Assembly: GCA_030752795.1 (NCBI GenBank)
Contig: JASMDM010000022.1
Span: 1 to 47,383 of the forward strand
Source: SAR202 cluster bacterium
Lineage (GTDB): Bacteria > Chloroflexota > Dehalococcoidia > Lucifugimonadales > UBA1123
Direction: 5' to 3'
DNA: 47,383 bases
The translations under genes and the position numbers were made by a program. Numbering within the stretch: position 1 is the stretch's first letter; every line of letters starts with the position of its first letter. Below the pieces are notes generated by a model. It was given only the letters and a program-made list of their open reading frames with translations. It was not told where the DNA came from and searched no databases. This document shows positions 27,443-36,570 of the stretch, piece after piece.

Positions 27443-28159
27443 TTGAAGCTGCATCCGGAACTCGTAGAGGCGACGTTCATCCGCCGACTGAACCGTTTCG
27501 TCGCGTTGTTGACGTGCCGCGGCGAAGAGGTGATGGCGCACGTCGCAAACTCGGGCCAGCTTGGCGAACTGCTGTTTCCCGGAAACCGAATGCTGCTCAC
27601 GCCCGTTGACTCGGGCTCAGGGCGCAAAACGGCCTTCGACTTGACGTTTGTCGAGGTCGACGGAGTGCTGGTCAGCGCCGATGCGAGGTTGCCGAACGCC
27701 CTGCTCCAGGAAGCCATCGAAAACGGCGATCTGCCCGAATTCGCGTCCTACGAAACATTGAAGCGCGAAGTCCGGTTCCACGACAGCCGTCTCGATCTGA
27801 TGCTGACCGGGGCGGCCGGGACATGCTTCATCGAGGCCAAGTCGGTGACCCTCGTGGAAGAGGGCGTCGGCCTGTTTCCGGACGCGCCGACCGAGCGCGG
27901 GCGAAAACACCTCGGGACGCTATCGGCCGCGGTGGCGTGCGGTCACGAGGCTGCGGTCGCGTTCGTCGTTCAACGCCCCGACGTCAAATTGGTGACGCCC
28001 AATCAGCGCACGGACCCAGAATTCTGCCGGGCGCTCGCCGATGCGGCCAACGCGGGCGTTAAAGTCCACGCGTACCGTTGCGCGGTATCGGAAACGTCGA
28101 TCCGAATTGACGGCAGTGTGCCTGTCCAGATTCCCGACCTGTCCTCAGGCGCCGTGTAG
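27443..28159 (+). CDS. sfsA: SfsA family DNA/RNA nuclease
   Basis: SfsA was first described as a sugar fermentation stimulator; it has an N-terminal OB-like fold and a restriction-endonuclease-like core. The 238 residues show EATFIRRLNRFVALLTCRGE, HVANSGQLGELLFPG, the PD-(D/E)xK elements in CFIEAKSVTLVEEGVGLFPD and APTERGRKHLGTLSAAVACG, and the conserved ending with VKVHAYRCAVS. I chose TTG 27443, because AAAGG lies 8 bases upstream and the family begins here; the longest frame starts at 27377. The next gene starts 3 bases after the stop. Confidence 0.92.
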   Translation: MKLHPELVEATFIRRLNRFVALLTCRGEEVMAHVANSGQLGELLFPGNRMLLTPVDSGSGRKTAFDLTFVEVDGVLVSADARLPNALLQEAIENGDLPEFASYETLKREVRFHDSRLDLMLTGAAGTCFIEAKSVTLVEEGVGLFPDAPTERGRKHLGTLSAAVACGHEAAVAFVVQRPDVKLVTPNQRTDPEFCRALADAANAGVKVHAYRCAVSETSIRIDGSVPVQIPDLSSGAV

Positions 28160-28162
28160 CCA

Positions 28163-28864
28163 ATGCCCAAATCCAGCACAACTGAGCGACTGCTCGCTGT
28201 CTACGACCGGCTACTCGACCGTTACGGCCCGCAAGCTTGGTGGCCGGCGCGGTCGCCCTTTGAGGTCATGGTCGGGGCAATTCTTACGCAAGCAGCGGCC
28301 TGGTCGAACGTCGGAAAGGCGATCGCCAACCTTGACGCCGCCGACGCGTTGACGCCGGAAGCGATACGGCGTCTGAGCGCCTCTGAGCTCGCCCGGCTCG
28401 TGTATCCCAGCGGGTACTACAACGCCAAAGCACGGAAGCTAAAGGCGCTAGCCGAGTTCCTGGGCGACCGGTATTCAGACGACATCGACGCGATGGCGCG
28501 AGGACAAACCGCTGACCTCAGAACCGAGCTATTGGCCGTCCATGGAATCGGCGATGAGACCGCCGACGACATCCTTTTATACGCACTCCAGCACCCGATC
28601 TTCGTCGTTGACGCCTACACGCGACGGCTACAGGATCGGCTCGGGATGTTGCCGGAATCGAGGTCAACCTACTCGGCGTGTCAAGCGTTCTTCATGGACC
28701 ATCTCAAGCCGGACGTCCGCATGTTCAACGAGTGCCACGCGCTGATCGTTCGCCACAGCGTCGTCCATTGCAAAAAGCGCGCCGAATGCACGGGCTGCGT
28801 CTTGCTCGAATCATGCCCGGCCGGTCAACGCGAAAACGCGGCGCGGGCTACGTCATCATCCTGA
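28163..28864 (+). CDS. Endonuclease III-related HhH-GPD protein (4Fe-4S)
   Basis: The 233-residue protein has the HhH-GPD glycosylase fold: VGAILTQAAAWSNVGKAI, the helix-hairpin-helix LLAVHGIGDETADDILLYAL, the catalytic aspartate D150 in FVVDAYTRR, and a C-terminal 4Fe-4S motif C203-x5-C209-x2-C212-x5-C218. Where E. coli Nth has the lyase lysine, this protein has E132 or its neighbours (GIGDETAD), so it may be a glycosylase without beta-lyase activity. It resembles the COG2231 group rather than true Nth. It starts 3 bases after sfsA and its end overlaps the convergent modC by 17 bases. Confidence 0.85.
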   Translation: MPKSSTTERLLAVYDRLLDRYGPQAWWPARSPFEVMVGAILTQAAAWSNVGKAIANLDAADALTPEAIRRLSASELARLVYPSGYYNAKARKLKALAEFLGDRYSDDIDAMARGQTADLRTELLAVHGIGDETADDILLYALQHPIFVVDAYTRRLQDRLGMLPESRSTYSACQAFFMDHLKPDVRMFNECHALIVRHSVVHCKKRAECTGCVLLESCPAGQRENAARATSSS

Positions 28865-29936
28865 TGGACGCGGTCTTGATGACCATGTAGACGTCGGAGC
28901 CCTCACGGAGCCCCAGGTCGTCGCGCGCGTTCGCGGTGATCTCGACGGTCAGCGTTCGGCCGATATCGACGTAGACCAGCACACGGTCGCCAACGTCGTG
29001 TATCTCTCGAACCTTCGCTCTGATGATGTTGCGAGCACTGATCCGCCGCGGCACGTCGAGGCTGAGCATTACGTCGCCCGCCCCCAAAGAGACAACGACC
29101 GTCTCGCTGGGAGTTCGGTCGGTCGCCGGCGCCACGAATTCGGCGTCGCCGATCTTGAGCAGCGACGTGCTGCGTCCGTCGCCCGTCTCGACGACCTTCG
29201 CTTCGAGGATGTTCTCCAGCGACGAATAGTCGGCGATTGCCGCGATCGCCGGGTCTGCCAGCACGGTCGGGGTTGGGCCGAACGCGACTGTCCTGCCCTG
29301 CTGCAATGCGAGAGTGTCCTGCGCCAAGGCCATCACCTCGGACAGCGAATGCGAAACGTACACCATCGGGATTTCGAGCTCGCGCGCGATCCGTTTCAGG
29401 TACGTGATAATGGCGCCCGTGTATCGAGCGTCGAGCGACGCCAGGGGCTCGTCGAGCAACAGCAGCCGAGGCGAAGTGGCCAGCGCTCTGGCGACAGCGA
29501 CCCGCTGGCGTTCTCCGCCTGAGAGATTGTTCACGCTTCGGTCCATCAGCGGCGCGAGACCCAGCATGTCGACTAGATGGTCCAGGTCAATCTCCCGTTC
29601 CTCGGGCGGCGTCAACGCGTAGCCGTAGCCGATGTTGTCTTCAACTGTTTTGTGAGGGAACAGTGCGGCATCCTGGAACACGTACCCGAAACGCCGTCGC
29701 TCCGGCGGAACGACCGTGCCGGTTGCCGACGAAAACAACGTCCGGCCGCCCGCGGCGATCTCCCCTAAGTCCGGAGACAGCATCCCGGCGATGCAGTTGA
29801 GCAGCGTCGTTTTCCCGGTGCCGGAAGGCCCGAATATCGCCGTGACGCCCGAACCGAAGGCGCCCTGGCAGTTCAGTTCGAAGCCAGGGAACTGCTTTCG
29901 TACGTTGAATTCGAGGAAGGTGTCCGTCACGTCCAC
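28848..29936 (-). CDS. modC: Molybdate ABC transporter ATP-binding protein ModC
   Basis: ModC powers molybdate import through ModB, with substrate delivered by ModA. The 362-residue product has Walker A GPSGTGKT (36-43), a Q-loop in GYVFQDAALFPH, the ABC signature LSGGERQ (138-144), Walker B LLLLDEP (158-164), the switch histidine in VYVSHSLSEV, and a C-terminal TOBE-like domain (about 285-355, RRISARNIIRAKVREIHDVG) that usually binds oxyanion. It is the last gene of modABC and overlaps the end of the convergent nuclease gene. Tungstate or sulfate transport is possible for such systems; the modA partner favours molybdate. Confidence 0.9.
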   Translation of the reverse strand: MDVTDTFLEFNVRKQFPGFELNCQGAFGSGVTAIFGPSGTGKTTLLNCIAGMLSPDLGEIAAGGRTLFSSATGTVVPPERRRFGYVFQDAALFPHKTVEDNIGYGYALTPPEEREIDLDHLVDMLGLAPLMDRSVNNLSGGERQRVAVARALATSPRLLLLDEPLASLDARYTGAIITYLKRIARELEIPMVYVSHSLSEVMALAQDTLALQQGRTVAFGPTPTVLADPAIAAIADYSSLENILEAKVVETGDGRSTSLLKIGDAEFVAPATDRTPSETVVVSLGAGDVMLSLDVPRRISARNIIRAKVREIHDVGDRVLVYVDIGRTLTVEITANARDDLGLREGSDVYMVIKTASIRMMT

Positions 29937-29970
29937 TCCTGAATCGTCATTGGCGCTCGTTCCGTTCGAT

Positions 29971-30636
29971 CTATCGGCTGTTCCGAGTTCGCTGCAGTAA
30001 CCAGTTGTGGATGAGAAGCGAGATCACCGCCAGGCTCATCGACACCACAACGAGCGTGAGCGCGTCGGCGTCTTCACCTAGCTGAACGCTCTCGAAGATG
30101 GCTAGCGGCAACGTCTGGGTGCGTCCGGGGATGTTGCCGGCCACGACGATCGTCGCTCCGAATTCGCTTAGCGCCCTGACGAAGCCGAGAAGCAGTCCTG
30201 CCAGGATGCCGCGGTATGCCAACGGCAGCGTGATCGTTAGCGCGACTCTGATCGGTCCCGCTCCCAGGCTGCGAGCCGACAGCTCAAGTCGCTCGTCCAC
30301 GGCCTCCATCGCGGCCATCACCGCGCGTACTAATAGAGGAAACGAAACGACGGCCGCCGCGAGCGCCGCGGCGACCCATGTGAAGACGACGTCGACTCCC
30401 AGCGTGTTTCGCAACGCAACGCCGACCGGTCCGTCCCGGCCGAGCACGAGCAGCAGAAAGTAGCCGGAGACGACCGGAGGAAGGGCCAAAGGCAACGAAG
30501 CGAGAACCTCGATGATGAATCTGCCTCGAACCCGACGTTTCACGACGAGCCAACTCACGCCGATCGCAATCGGAAGATTGATCGCGGTGGCGACGGCGGC
30601 CACCTGTAACGTCAGAAAGACAGCCGTGTAGTTCAA
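29971..30636 (-). CDS. modB: Molybdate ABC transporter permease ModB
   Basis: The 221-residue membrane protein has about five transmembrane helices and the ModB-type permease features: LPIAIGVSWLVVKRR, LPLALPPVVSGYFLLLVLGR near the middle, and the EAA-type loop in SARSLGAGPIRVALTITLPLAYRG and ALSEFGATIVVAGNIPGRTQTLPLAI, which contacts ModC. It starts at TTG 30636, 30 bases after modA; I see no ATG in frame and no strong Shine-Dalgarno nearby, so the start is the least certain part. Confidence 0.9.
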   Translation of the reverse strand: MNYTAVFLTLQVAAVATAINLPIAIGVSWLVVKRRVRGRFIIEVLASLPLALPPVVSGYFLLLVLGRDGPVGVALRNTLGVDVVFTWVAAALAAAVVSFPLLVRAVMAAMEAVDERLELSARSLGAGPIRVALTITLPLAYRGILAGLLLGFVRALSEFGATIVVAGNIPGRTQTLPLAIFESVQLGEDADALTLVVVSMSLAVISLLIHNWLLQRTRNSR

Positions 30637-30666
30637 TGGGCAATGCTCATACGGCGTTCCTCTTCA

Positions 30667-31446
30667 CTAGGGCGCGACAATAGGAATGAAGCCATAATCG
30701 GCGAACACGTCTCCGGCCTCCGTTGACTGCAGATACTCAACGAAACTCATTGCAAGCGCAACTTGATCGGAATCGGCCAATACCACTGCTGGATACACGA
30801 TGGCCGTGTGCGAGCTCTGCGGCACGACGTCGGTCAAGACTAGATCGGCCGCCAAAAACGCGTCGGTCGCGTACACCAGTGCGGCGTCCGCGTTGCCAGT
30901 CTCGACATAGGCGATTGTGACGCGAACGTTCGAACCGACCACCAACTTTCCTTGGACCGCGTCCCATACGCCCTGGGTCTTCAATGCCTCGCGTGCATAC
31001 GCTCCGGCCGGCGCAAGCGCTGGGTCGGCGATCGCGATTCGACTGAATGCGTCGCTGGCCAGGGCCGCGACAGACTCCGGCGCCGGTTCGCCTTCCTTTG
31101 TAACAATCACCAGCCTGTTTGTCACGAGAGACACGGACTCATCCATTGGCACGCCTTCGTTCGCCAAGAACTCCACCGGCGACATCCCGGCGGGGACGTA
31201 GACGTCCACCGGCGCGCCAGCCGCTATCTGTCGGGCGAGCAATTGGGATCCTCCAGTGCTGATCAGTACGTTCTCGCCGGTGTCGCCCTCGTATCGGTTG
31301 ATCAAATCAGTCAAAGCAGGCTTCAGACTCGCGGCCGTGAAGACGAGCAACTCCCGTTCGCTTCCGCCGCCGCACGATGCGGCCAACAAAAGCGCCCAGA
31401 CCATCGTCAACCCGAGACATATCTTGATCGCTCGCGAGGCACGCAT
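30667..31446 (-). CDS. modA: Molybdate-binding lipoprotein ModA
   Basis: ModA captures molybdate outside the membrane and delivers it to ModBC. The 259 residues begin with a lipoprotein signal ending in LLLAASC (cysteine about 25), followed by a Gly/Ser linker. The mature part has LLVFTAASLKPALTDLINRY, VLISTGGSQLLARQIAAGAP, the VDVYVPAGMSPVEFL loop, IAIADPALAPAGAYAREALK and DAALVYATDAFLA, all typical of ModA. ATG 31446 has a GAGGGG Shine-Dalgarno. A promoter with a palindrome lies upstream. Confidence 0.92.
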   Translation of the reverse strand: MRASRAIKICLGLTMVWALLLAASCGGGSERELLVFTAASLKPALTDLINRYEGDTGENVLISTGGSQLLARQIAAGAPVDVYVPAGMSPVEFLANEGVPMDESVSLVTNRLVIVTKEGEPAPESVAALASDAFSRIAIADPALAPAGAYAREALKTQGVWDAVQGKLVVGSNVRVTIAYVETGNADAALVYATDAFLAADLVLTDVVPQSSHTAIVYPAVVLADSDQVALAMSFVEYLQSTEAGDVFADYGFIPIVAP

Positions 31447-31481
31447 TTCGGCCCCTCTACACTTTTCGAATTTCGACAGTT

Positions 31482-31510
31482 ATTATCGACGTTGGCACGT
31501 CGGCGCACAA
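31482..31510 (-). promoter_or_regulatory. modABC promoter with a palindromic spacer
   Basis: TTGTGC (31510 to 31505), 17 bases, GATAAT (31487 to 31482) on the minus strand. The spacer holds a perfect inverted repeat CGACGT-N4-ACGTCG (31487-31502), which could be an operator. Confidence 0.6.
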
Positions 31511-31595
31511 CCACGATTCAGATGACCCCAACAGCGTATCTCCGCTATCACATCGGAGACGCTGCGCGCGAGGTGTATGGGGAGAGTACACGAGC

Positions 31596-31624
31596 TTGTC
31601 TGGACATGCGGAAGATGGTATACT
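31596..31624 (+). promoter_or_regulatory. nusA operon promoter
   Basis: TTGTCT (31596-31601), 17 bases, TATACT (31619-31624). Transcription would start near 31631, giving a leader of about 100 bases with the terminator-like hairpin at 31659-31680. Confidence 0.7.
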
Positions 31625-31658
31625 CGGCGTGAAATCGTGTGACGTTTTTTGTTCGGTG

Positions 31659-31680
31659 AAAGTGGGTTGGCCCACTTTTT
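31659..31680 (+). terminator. Terminator-like hairpin in the nusA leader (possible attenuator)
   Basis: AAAGTGGG (31659-31666) pairs with CCCACTTT (31671-31678) around a TTGG loop and is followed by T (five in a row, 31676-31680). It lies between the promoter and the nusA start, so premature termination there could control the operon. Confidence 0.65.
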
Positions 31681-31729
31681 CGTGTTTAATAGGGACTCGA
31701 TTCACCACGAGCGAGGAGGTGGCTGAAAG

Positions 31730-33340
31730 ATGAAGAGCGATTTTCTCATCGCGCTGACGCAACTTGCCGCCGAGCGTAATCTCCCCAGGGAGATTGTGCT
31801 CTCCGCCATCGAAGCCGCGCTGGCGTCGGCCTACCGCCGAGACTCTGTCGCGACAGGCCAGGACATATCCGTGAAGCTGGACCCCGGCTCCGGCGAAGTG
31901 ACCGTCGACATACTCAAGAACGTTGTCGAGGAGGTCACCGACGAGGTGACCGAAGTCTCGCTCGCGGACGCATTGGCGCTGGATCCCTCGGCTAAGCTGG
32001 GCGAGATGGTCGCGACCGAGACCCTGCCGCACAGCTCAGGGCGTATTGCCGCTCAGACCGCCAAGCAGGTCGTGATGCAACGGCTCAGAGAAGCCGAACG
32101 AGAGCTTGTCTACGAAGAGTACAAGGATCGTGTCGGCGAGGTCTTCGCCGTTCGGATCCAACGCGTCGAGCCTCGCGTCGTTGTGGTCGATATGGGCCGT
32201 GGCGAGGCGGTCATGCCTCACTCCGAGCAGATGCCCAACGAACGGTACCGGCAAGGCCAGAGGATGAAAGTCCTTCTGCAAACCGTCGAACGTAGCCCGA
32301 TGGGCACCGAGATCATTGTTTCACGCACCGACAAAAACCTCCTGAAGCGGCTGTTCGAGATGGAGGTGCCGGAGATTTACAACGGCGCCGTCGAGATCGT
32401 TACGATCGCTCGAGAAGCCGGATTCAGGAGCAAAGTCGGCGTTCGCGCGCGCCAGGACGGCGTTGACCCAATCGGGTCCTGCGTCGGTCTCCGAGGCGTT
32501 CGGATTCAGAACATCGTGAACGAGCTCCAGGGCGAAAAGATCGATGTGTTGGAGTGGAACGCCGACACCGCAAGATTCATCGCGAACGCTTTGAATCCAG
32601 CCGTCGTCGTCCGAGTCGAACTTGATCCCACGACTCAAGCCGCAATCGCGGTTGTTCCCGATCGGCAGCTTTCGCTCGCCATCGGCAAAGAAGGACAAAA
32701 CGCCAGACTGGCGGCGAAGCTGACCGGCTGGAACGTCGACATCAAGAGCGCAACCGAAGCCGAAGCGATGGGCGAAGAGCGCGCGAAGATTCAAGCGGAA
32801 GCTGCAGCCGTGGCCGCAGATGCCAAGGCCGCGGATCCGGAGCCGGCCGAGGCGCTCGTAGAAGAGCCAATTGCAGTTGAACCAGAGGTTCCGGAGATAC
32901 CGGAAGAAATTGCTGCAACCGTGGAAACTGTCGAACAAGAAACAGCAGTCGAAGAGTCAGCGGTCGAGTTGGCGCCTGCCATCGAAGAGGCAATCGCCGA
33001 GGCTATCGAGCCTGTTGCTGAAGTTGAAGAAGACGAACTGACTCCCGAGGCGTTGGAGCAGCTCACCGCCGACGCCATGGAGCCTGATCTCGAAGAAGAG
33101 CCCGAGCCCGAGGTTCAGGAAGTCGAGCAGCCTTCGTTGAGGGATGTCCCAGACGGAATCTGGTCGGTGCCGAAAGTTTCCGCCGGGGCGGATCCCGGCG
33201 TGATTCGGTTTGCCGAGGACATCACCGGCCTCAGCGGAGGCGTGACGGCTCGGCGCGCTCGAAGAACCGGAAATACCGAGGGCGACAACCCGCGCGGCCG
33301 CAAACGCAAGTCAAGAGGAGCTCCCCGGCGCCGGCGATAG
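31730..33340 (+). CDS. nusA: Transcription termination/antitermination factor NusA
   Basis: NusA binds RNA polymerase and nascent RNA and affects pausing, termination and antitermination. The 536-residue product has the N-terminal domain ([20 protein letters not shown]...), an S1-like domain (about 130-200), and two KH domains with [21 protein letters not shown] (KH1) and [20 protein letters not shown] (KH2). From about residue 343 the protein becomes a long acidic, low-complexity tail rich in Glu, Pro, Ala and Val, ending in a short basic stretch. ATG 31730 has GAGGAGGT upstream. The usual first gene, rimP, is absent here. Confidence 0.95.
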   Translation: MKSDFLIALTQLAAERNLPREIVLSAIEAALASAYRRDSVATGQDISVKLDPGSGEVTVDILKNVVEEVTDEVTEVSLADALALDPSAKLGEMVATETLPHSSGRIAAQTAKQVVMQRLREAERELVYEEYKDRVGEVFAVRIQRVEPRVVVVDMGRGEAVMPHSEQMPNERYRQGQRMKVLLQTVERSPMGTEIIVSRTDKNLLKRLFEMEVPEIYNGAVEIVTIAREAGFRSKVGVRARQDGVDPIGSCVGLRGVRIQNIVNELQGEKIDVLEWNADTARFIANALNPAVVVRVELDPTTQAAIAVVPDRQLSLAIGKEGQNARLAAKLTGWNVDIKSATEAEAMGEERAKIQAEAAAVAADAKAADPEPAEALVEEPIAVEPEVPEIPEEIAATVETVEQETAVEESAVELAPAIEEAIAEAIEPVAEVEEDELTPEALEQLTADAMEPDLEEEPEPEVQEVEQPSLRDVPDGIWSVPKVSAGADPGVIRFAEDITGLSGGVTARRARRTGNTEGDNPRGRKRKSRGAPRRRR

Positions 33341-33361
33341 CACCGGGTCGGGCGCCGCGCA

Positions 33362-33376
33362 TAACGCCAGGCGTTA
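33362..33376. repeat. Short perfect palindrome after nusA
   Basis: TAACGCC-A-GGCGTTA, just after the nusA stop. It has no T-run. I see no function; it may be a remnant of a hairpin terminator. Confidence 0.3.
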
Positions 33377-33575
33377 ACCCTGCTGTTGCGATGCCGCACT
33401 CAAGATCGTGACACGTTGGAGATCAGGTTGCGGATGCAACTCCGGGCGTGCCCGGATTTCGATTGGTTGGGGCGAGCCTGACCATCGCGTTCGATTCCGA
33501 GCGCCTCGTTTGAGTGGCAGATTGAACTGCGGTGGAGCCGGTTTCGAATCGATTTGGGGATGAGCGTCGAGGCGA

Positions 33576-33863
33576 ATGGTCAAACAACGTCATGTTCCGC
33601 TCAGGACTTGTGTTTCTTGCGGAACAAAAACCGCGAAACGGGATCTGCTGCGCATCGTGGCGGCTCCGGACGGCGGCGCAGAAATCGATGTGTCGGGCAA
33701 GGCCAATGGCCGAGGGGCGTACTTGTGTCGTGATCCGAACTGCGGTCCTGAAGATCGACGGCGAGGTAGACTACAGTACGCTCTGCAACTGACACTAGAC
33801 GACGACAAATGGACAGAGTTGGCGACCGTACTTGCACAGGCCGCCGCCAACTCTCCGGCGTAG
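33576..33863 (+). CDS. rnpM: RnpM/YlxR family RNA-binding protein
   Basis: YlxR proteins (RnpM) are small RNA-binding factors usually encoded between nusA and infB; in some bacteria they act on RNase P. The 95 residues contain the diagnostic PLRTCVSCGTKTAKRDLLRI and VSGKANGRGAYLCRDPNC. A GAGG lies just before ATG 33576, somewhat close. Its position in nusA-rnpM-infB supports the call. Confidence 0.9.
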   Translation: MVKQRHVPLRTCVSCGTKTAKRDLLRIVAAPDGGAEIDVSGKANGRGAYLCRDPNCGPEDRRRGRLQYALQLTLDDDKWTELATVLAQAAANSPA

Positions 33864-33923
33864 GCCCCTCGAACGGGCGGCCGAATCACCCGGATGGAAG
33901 AGATTTGAGGTAGACAGCGCAAT

Positions 33924-35759
33924 ATGACTAGCAGATCACGCCGGTCCGGACAGGGCAGCACCGCAACAACCGAGCATTCCAGAGAGGACATCGCGGCTTC
34001 CATTGAGGCGCAAGGCATGCGGCCTCTGGACGTACCCGCCGCAATTTCGGTTCATGACCTCGCGGAGATCATGGACGTTGGCGCCGTCGAAATCATCAAA
34101 GACCTGATGCGCAACGGACACATGTACACGATCAACGAAGTGATGGAGCACGACGTTGCCGCCATGGTCGCTCCTTCGTTCGGATTCGGCGTCCTGCCAT
34201 TGGCTGAACGCGACACCGGTCCTGCATCGCTTGTGCTCTCGGCGGATCTGGAGGACCAAGACAAGCTCGAAGCGCGTCCTCCGGTCATTACGATTCTCGG
34301 TCACGTCGACCACGGCAAGACGACGCTATTGGACAGAATCAGGAACACCAAAGTCGTCGACGGCGAAGCTGGCGGCATCACGCAGCACATCGGCGCTTAC
34401 CAGATCGATTATGACGGCACCACCCTGACATTCCTTGACACGCCTGGTCACGCGGCGTTTACGGCAATGAGGGCGCGAGGCGCTCAGGTGACCGACATCG
34501 CGGTGTTGGTAGTAGCGGCAGACGACGGCATCATGCCTCAAACCATCGAGGCGATCAGCCACGCTCGCGCCGCCGAGGTTCCGATCGTCGTGGCCATCAA
34601 TAAGATCGACAGCCCGTCGGCGGACATCGACCGCGTCAAGCGCCAACTCGCGGAACAGAACCTGCTCATCGAGGATTGGGGCGGCGACGTCATCTCCGTC
34701 GAAGTCTCTGCTCTTACCGGAACCGGCGTTCCCGATCTTTTGGAAAACCTGGTCGTCACCGCCGAGGTCAGCGAATTCAAGGCGAATCCCGAACGCACCG
34801 CCAAAGGCGTGGTTGTCGAAGCCCGCCGGGAAAACGCTCGCGGGACAGTGGCGACGCTCCTGGTGCAGACCGGCACACTCAATTTGGGCGACAATCTGGT
34901 CGTCGGCGGAATCCGCGGTCGGGTCAAAGCGATGTTCAGCGACCGGCGCAACAAAGTCGAGACCGCCGGACCGTCGAGGCCGATCGAAATGCTGGGCCTC
35001 AACGAGCTCCCAGAAGCGGGACAGATATTTGAGGCCGTTGTTGACGAGAAGACCGCCCGTCAGATGGTCACGCTCCACGAGCGCGAGGTCCAAGTCGAAA
35101 GGGCGGCGGGCCCGACCCTCGAGGACGTTCACACTCGGATGCAAATCGGCGAGGTCAAGTCACTCAACCTCATCATCAAGACCGATGTCCAGGGCACGGT
35201 TGAAGCGGTTCGCGGCGCGCTGGAGAAACTCAACTCCGAGGAGACGAAAGTCAACATCGTCCACGCGGCGAGCGGATTCATCACCGAGAGCGATGTCATG
35301 CTTGCCGTGGCGTCCAAGGCGATCATCCTCGGTTTCAACTCTCAACCGCAGCCCGGCGCCCGCGCGCTGGCTGGCGCCGAAGGCGTCGAGATTCGTGATT
35401 ACGACGTTATCTACCACCTGACCGAAGATGTCGAAAACGCGCTCGAGGGCATGCTGGAGCCCATCTACGAAGACGTACTCGAGGGTCGCGCGACTGTTCG
35501 AGCCGTGTTCAACCTCGGTAGGCGGGCGAAGGTTGCCGGAATCTACGTCAACGACGGCACGATAACTCGAAGCGCGACGATCCGAGTTCTTCGCGGCGGT
35601 TCCGAAATCGTATCCGGCGCCGTGGCCAGCCTCAAGCACTTCCGCGACGATGTCCGCGAGGTGGCGACCGGCTTCGAGGGCGGCTTGACAGTCGAAGGAT
35701 TCGTCGACTTCGAAGACGGCGACATCATCGAGGCCTATCGGTCCGAACGGGTGCGCTAG
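33924..35759 (+). CDS. infB: Translation initiation factor IF-2
   Basis: IF-2 is the GTPase that places initiator tRNA on the 30S subunit. The 611 residues contain G1 GHVDHGKT (126-133), G3 DTPGH (172-176), G4 NKID (226-229), and the C-terminal domains with NLIIKTDVQGTVEAVRGALE and VFNLGRRAKVAGIYVNDGTI. The N-terminal region before the G domain is only about 120 residues, so this is a short form; many bacterial IF-2s have a much longer one. A Shine-Dalgarno-like GAGGT lies about 12 bases before ATG 33924. Its place between rnpM and rbfA is standard. Confidence 0.97.
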   Translation: MTSRSRRSGQGSTATTEHSREDIAASIEAQGMRPLDVPAAISVHDLAEIMDVGAVEIIKDLMRNGHMYTINEVMEHDVAAMVAPSFGFGVLPLAERDTGPASLVLSADLEDQDKLEARPPVITILGHVDHGKTTLLDRIRNTKVVDGEAGGITQHIGAYQIDYDGTTLTFLDTPGHAAFTAMRARGAQVTDIAVLVVAADDGIMPQTIEAISHARAAEVPIVVAINKIDSPSADIDRVKRQLAEQNLLIEDWGGDVISVEVSALTGTGVPDLLENLVVTAEVSEFKANPERTAKGVVVEARRENARGTVATLLVQTGTLNLGDNLVVGGIRGRVKAMFSDRRNKVETAGPSRPIEMLGLNELPEAGQIFEAVVDEKTARQMVTLHEREVQVERAAGPTLEDVHTRMQIGEVKSLNLIIKTDVQGTVEAVRGALEKLNSEETKVNIVHAASGFITESDVMLAVASKAIILGFNSQPQPGARALAGAEGVEIRDYDVIYHLTEDVENALEGMLEPIYEDVLEGRATVRAVFNLGRRAKVAGIYVNDGTITRSATIRVLRGGSEIVSGAVASLKHFRDDVREVATGFEGGLTVEGFVDFEDGDIIEAYRSERVR

Positions 35760-36180
35760 CCGACGACCCTCATTTGGTGGAATGCTACGCGGCGTCCGAG
35801 CGCGGCAGGTGGCGACGAGCAAAACAAGTTGCGTCGGAACAAGCGTGTCATTGGAATGAAAATGGCCGCACAGGGTCGGCCTGAAGTCCGAGCCTACCAT
35901 CCGGTTGGTGCTTTGGCCCTTCAAGGCCAAGCCTAAATTTCATACTTTGATACAGGGGTGGCAACCGCCATGAGTCATTCTAGTCGCTGAAAACACACGG
36001 TCGCCGACACGACCCTGGATGTTTCTCATCACCCTGAAGATTCAGTGTCGCGAGAAACAACGAACACCGCTGATTCAATTGATGACCGCCTGCCGAGCGC
36101 GTTTCACCGTTCAATTTGTTTCGACTCAGCCGGTCGAGCACCGTCTCACTCACTCCGCTTTTCGAGTCTGAGGTCAATTT
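35760..36180. other. Gap between infB and rbfA
   Basis: This 421-base region has no gene I can support. It contains two small hairpins without T-runs (GGCCG/CGGCC at 35864-35881; TTGGCC/GGCCAA at 35913-35930). I recognise no tRNA, RNA motif or promoter, so whether rbfA-truB are cotranscribed with infB is unclear. Confidence 0.5.
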
Positions 36181-36570
36181 ATGAGCCGCCGGTCAGAACA
36201 GGTTAGCGCCCTCCTGCGTCGCGAGATCAGTCAGATCATCCAGACGGGTGTCAAAGACCCTCGCGTCTCGGGCATGGTCAGCGTCATGCGCGTGGAGACG
36301 ACCACCGACATCTCGTTCGCCAAGGTTTACATCAGCGTGTACGGCGACGAATCGGACAAACGCGGCACTCTCAAAGCGTTGAAATCGGCCACCGGATTCA
36401 TCCGAGGCGAGCTCCTGCACCGGCTCTCGATCAGAGCGATCCCGGCCCTCAGATTCATCCTCGACGAAACCCTCGAACAGGGCAACGAAATCCTGGCGCT
36501 GATCGACAGCTTGGATATACCACCGGAGGAGCCAGAGGATCAGGAGGCGGAGGGCGCGGCAGGCTCATGA
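36181..36570 (+). CDS. rbfA: Ribosome-binding factor A
   Basis: RbfA helps mature the 30S subunit at the 16S rRNA 5' end. The 129 residues have the family N terminus (SRRSEQVSALLRREISQIIQ), KDPRVSGMVSVMRVETTTDI with FAKVYISVYG, and the ending RAIPALRFILDETLEQG. ATG 36181 has GAGGT 7 bases upstream. Its stop overlaps the truB start (ATGA at 36567). Confidence 0.95.
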   Translation: MSRRSEQVSALLRREISQIIQTGVKDPRVSGMVSVMRVETTTDISFAKVYISVYGDESDKRGTLKALKSATGFIRGELLHRLSIRAIPALRFILDETLEQGNEILALIDSLDIPPEEPEDQEAEGAAGS

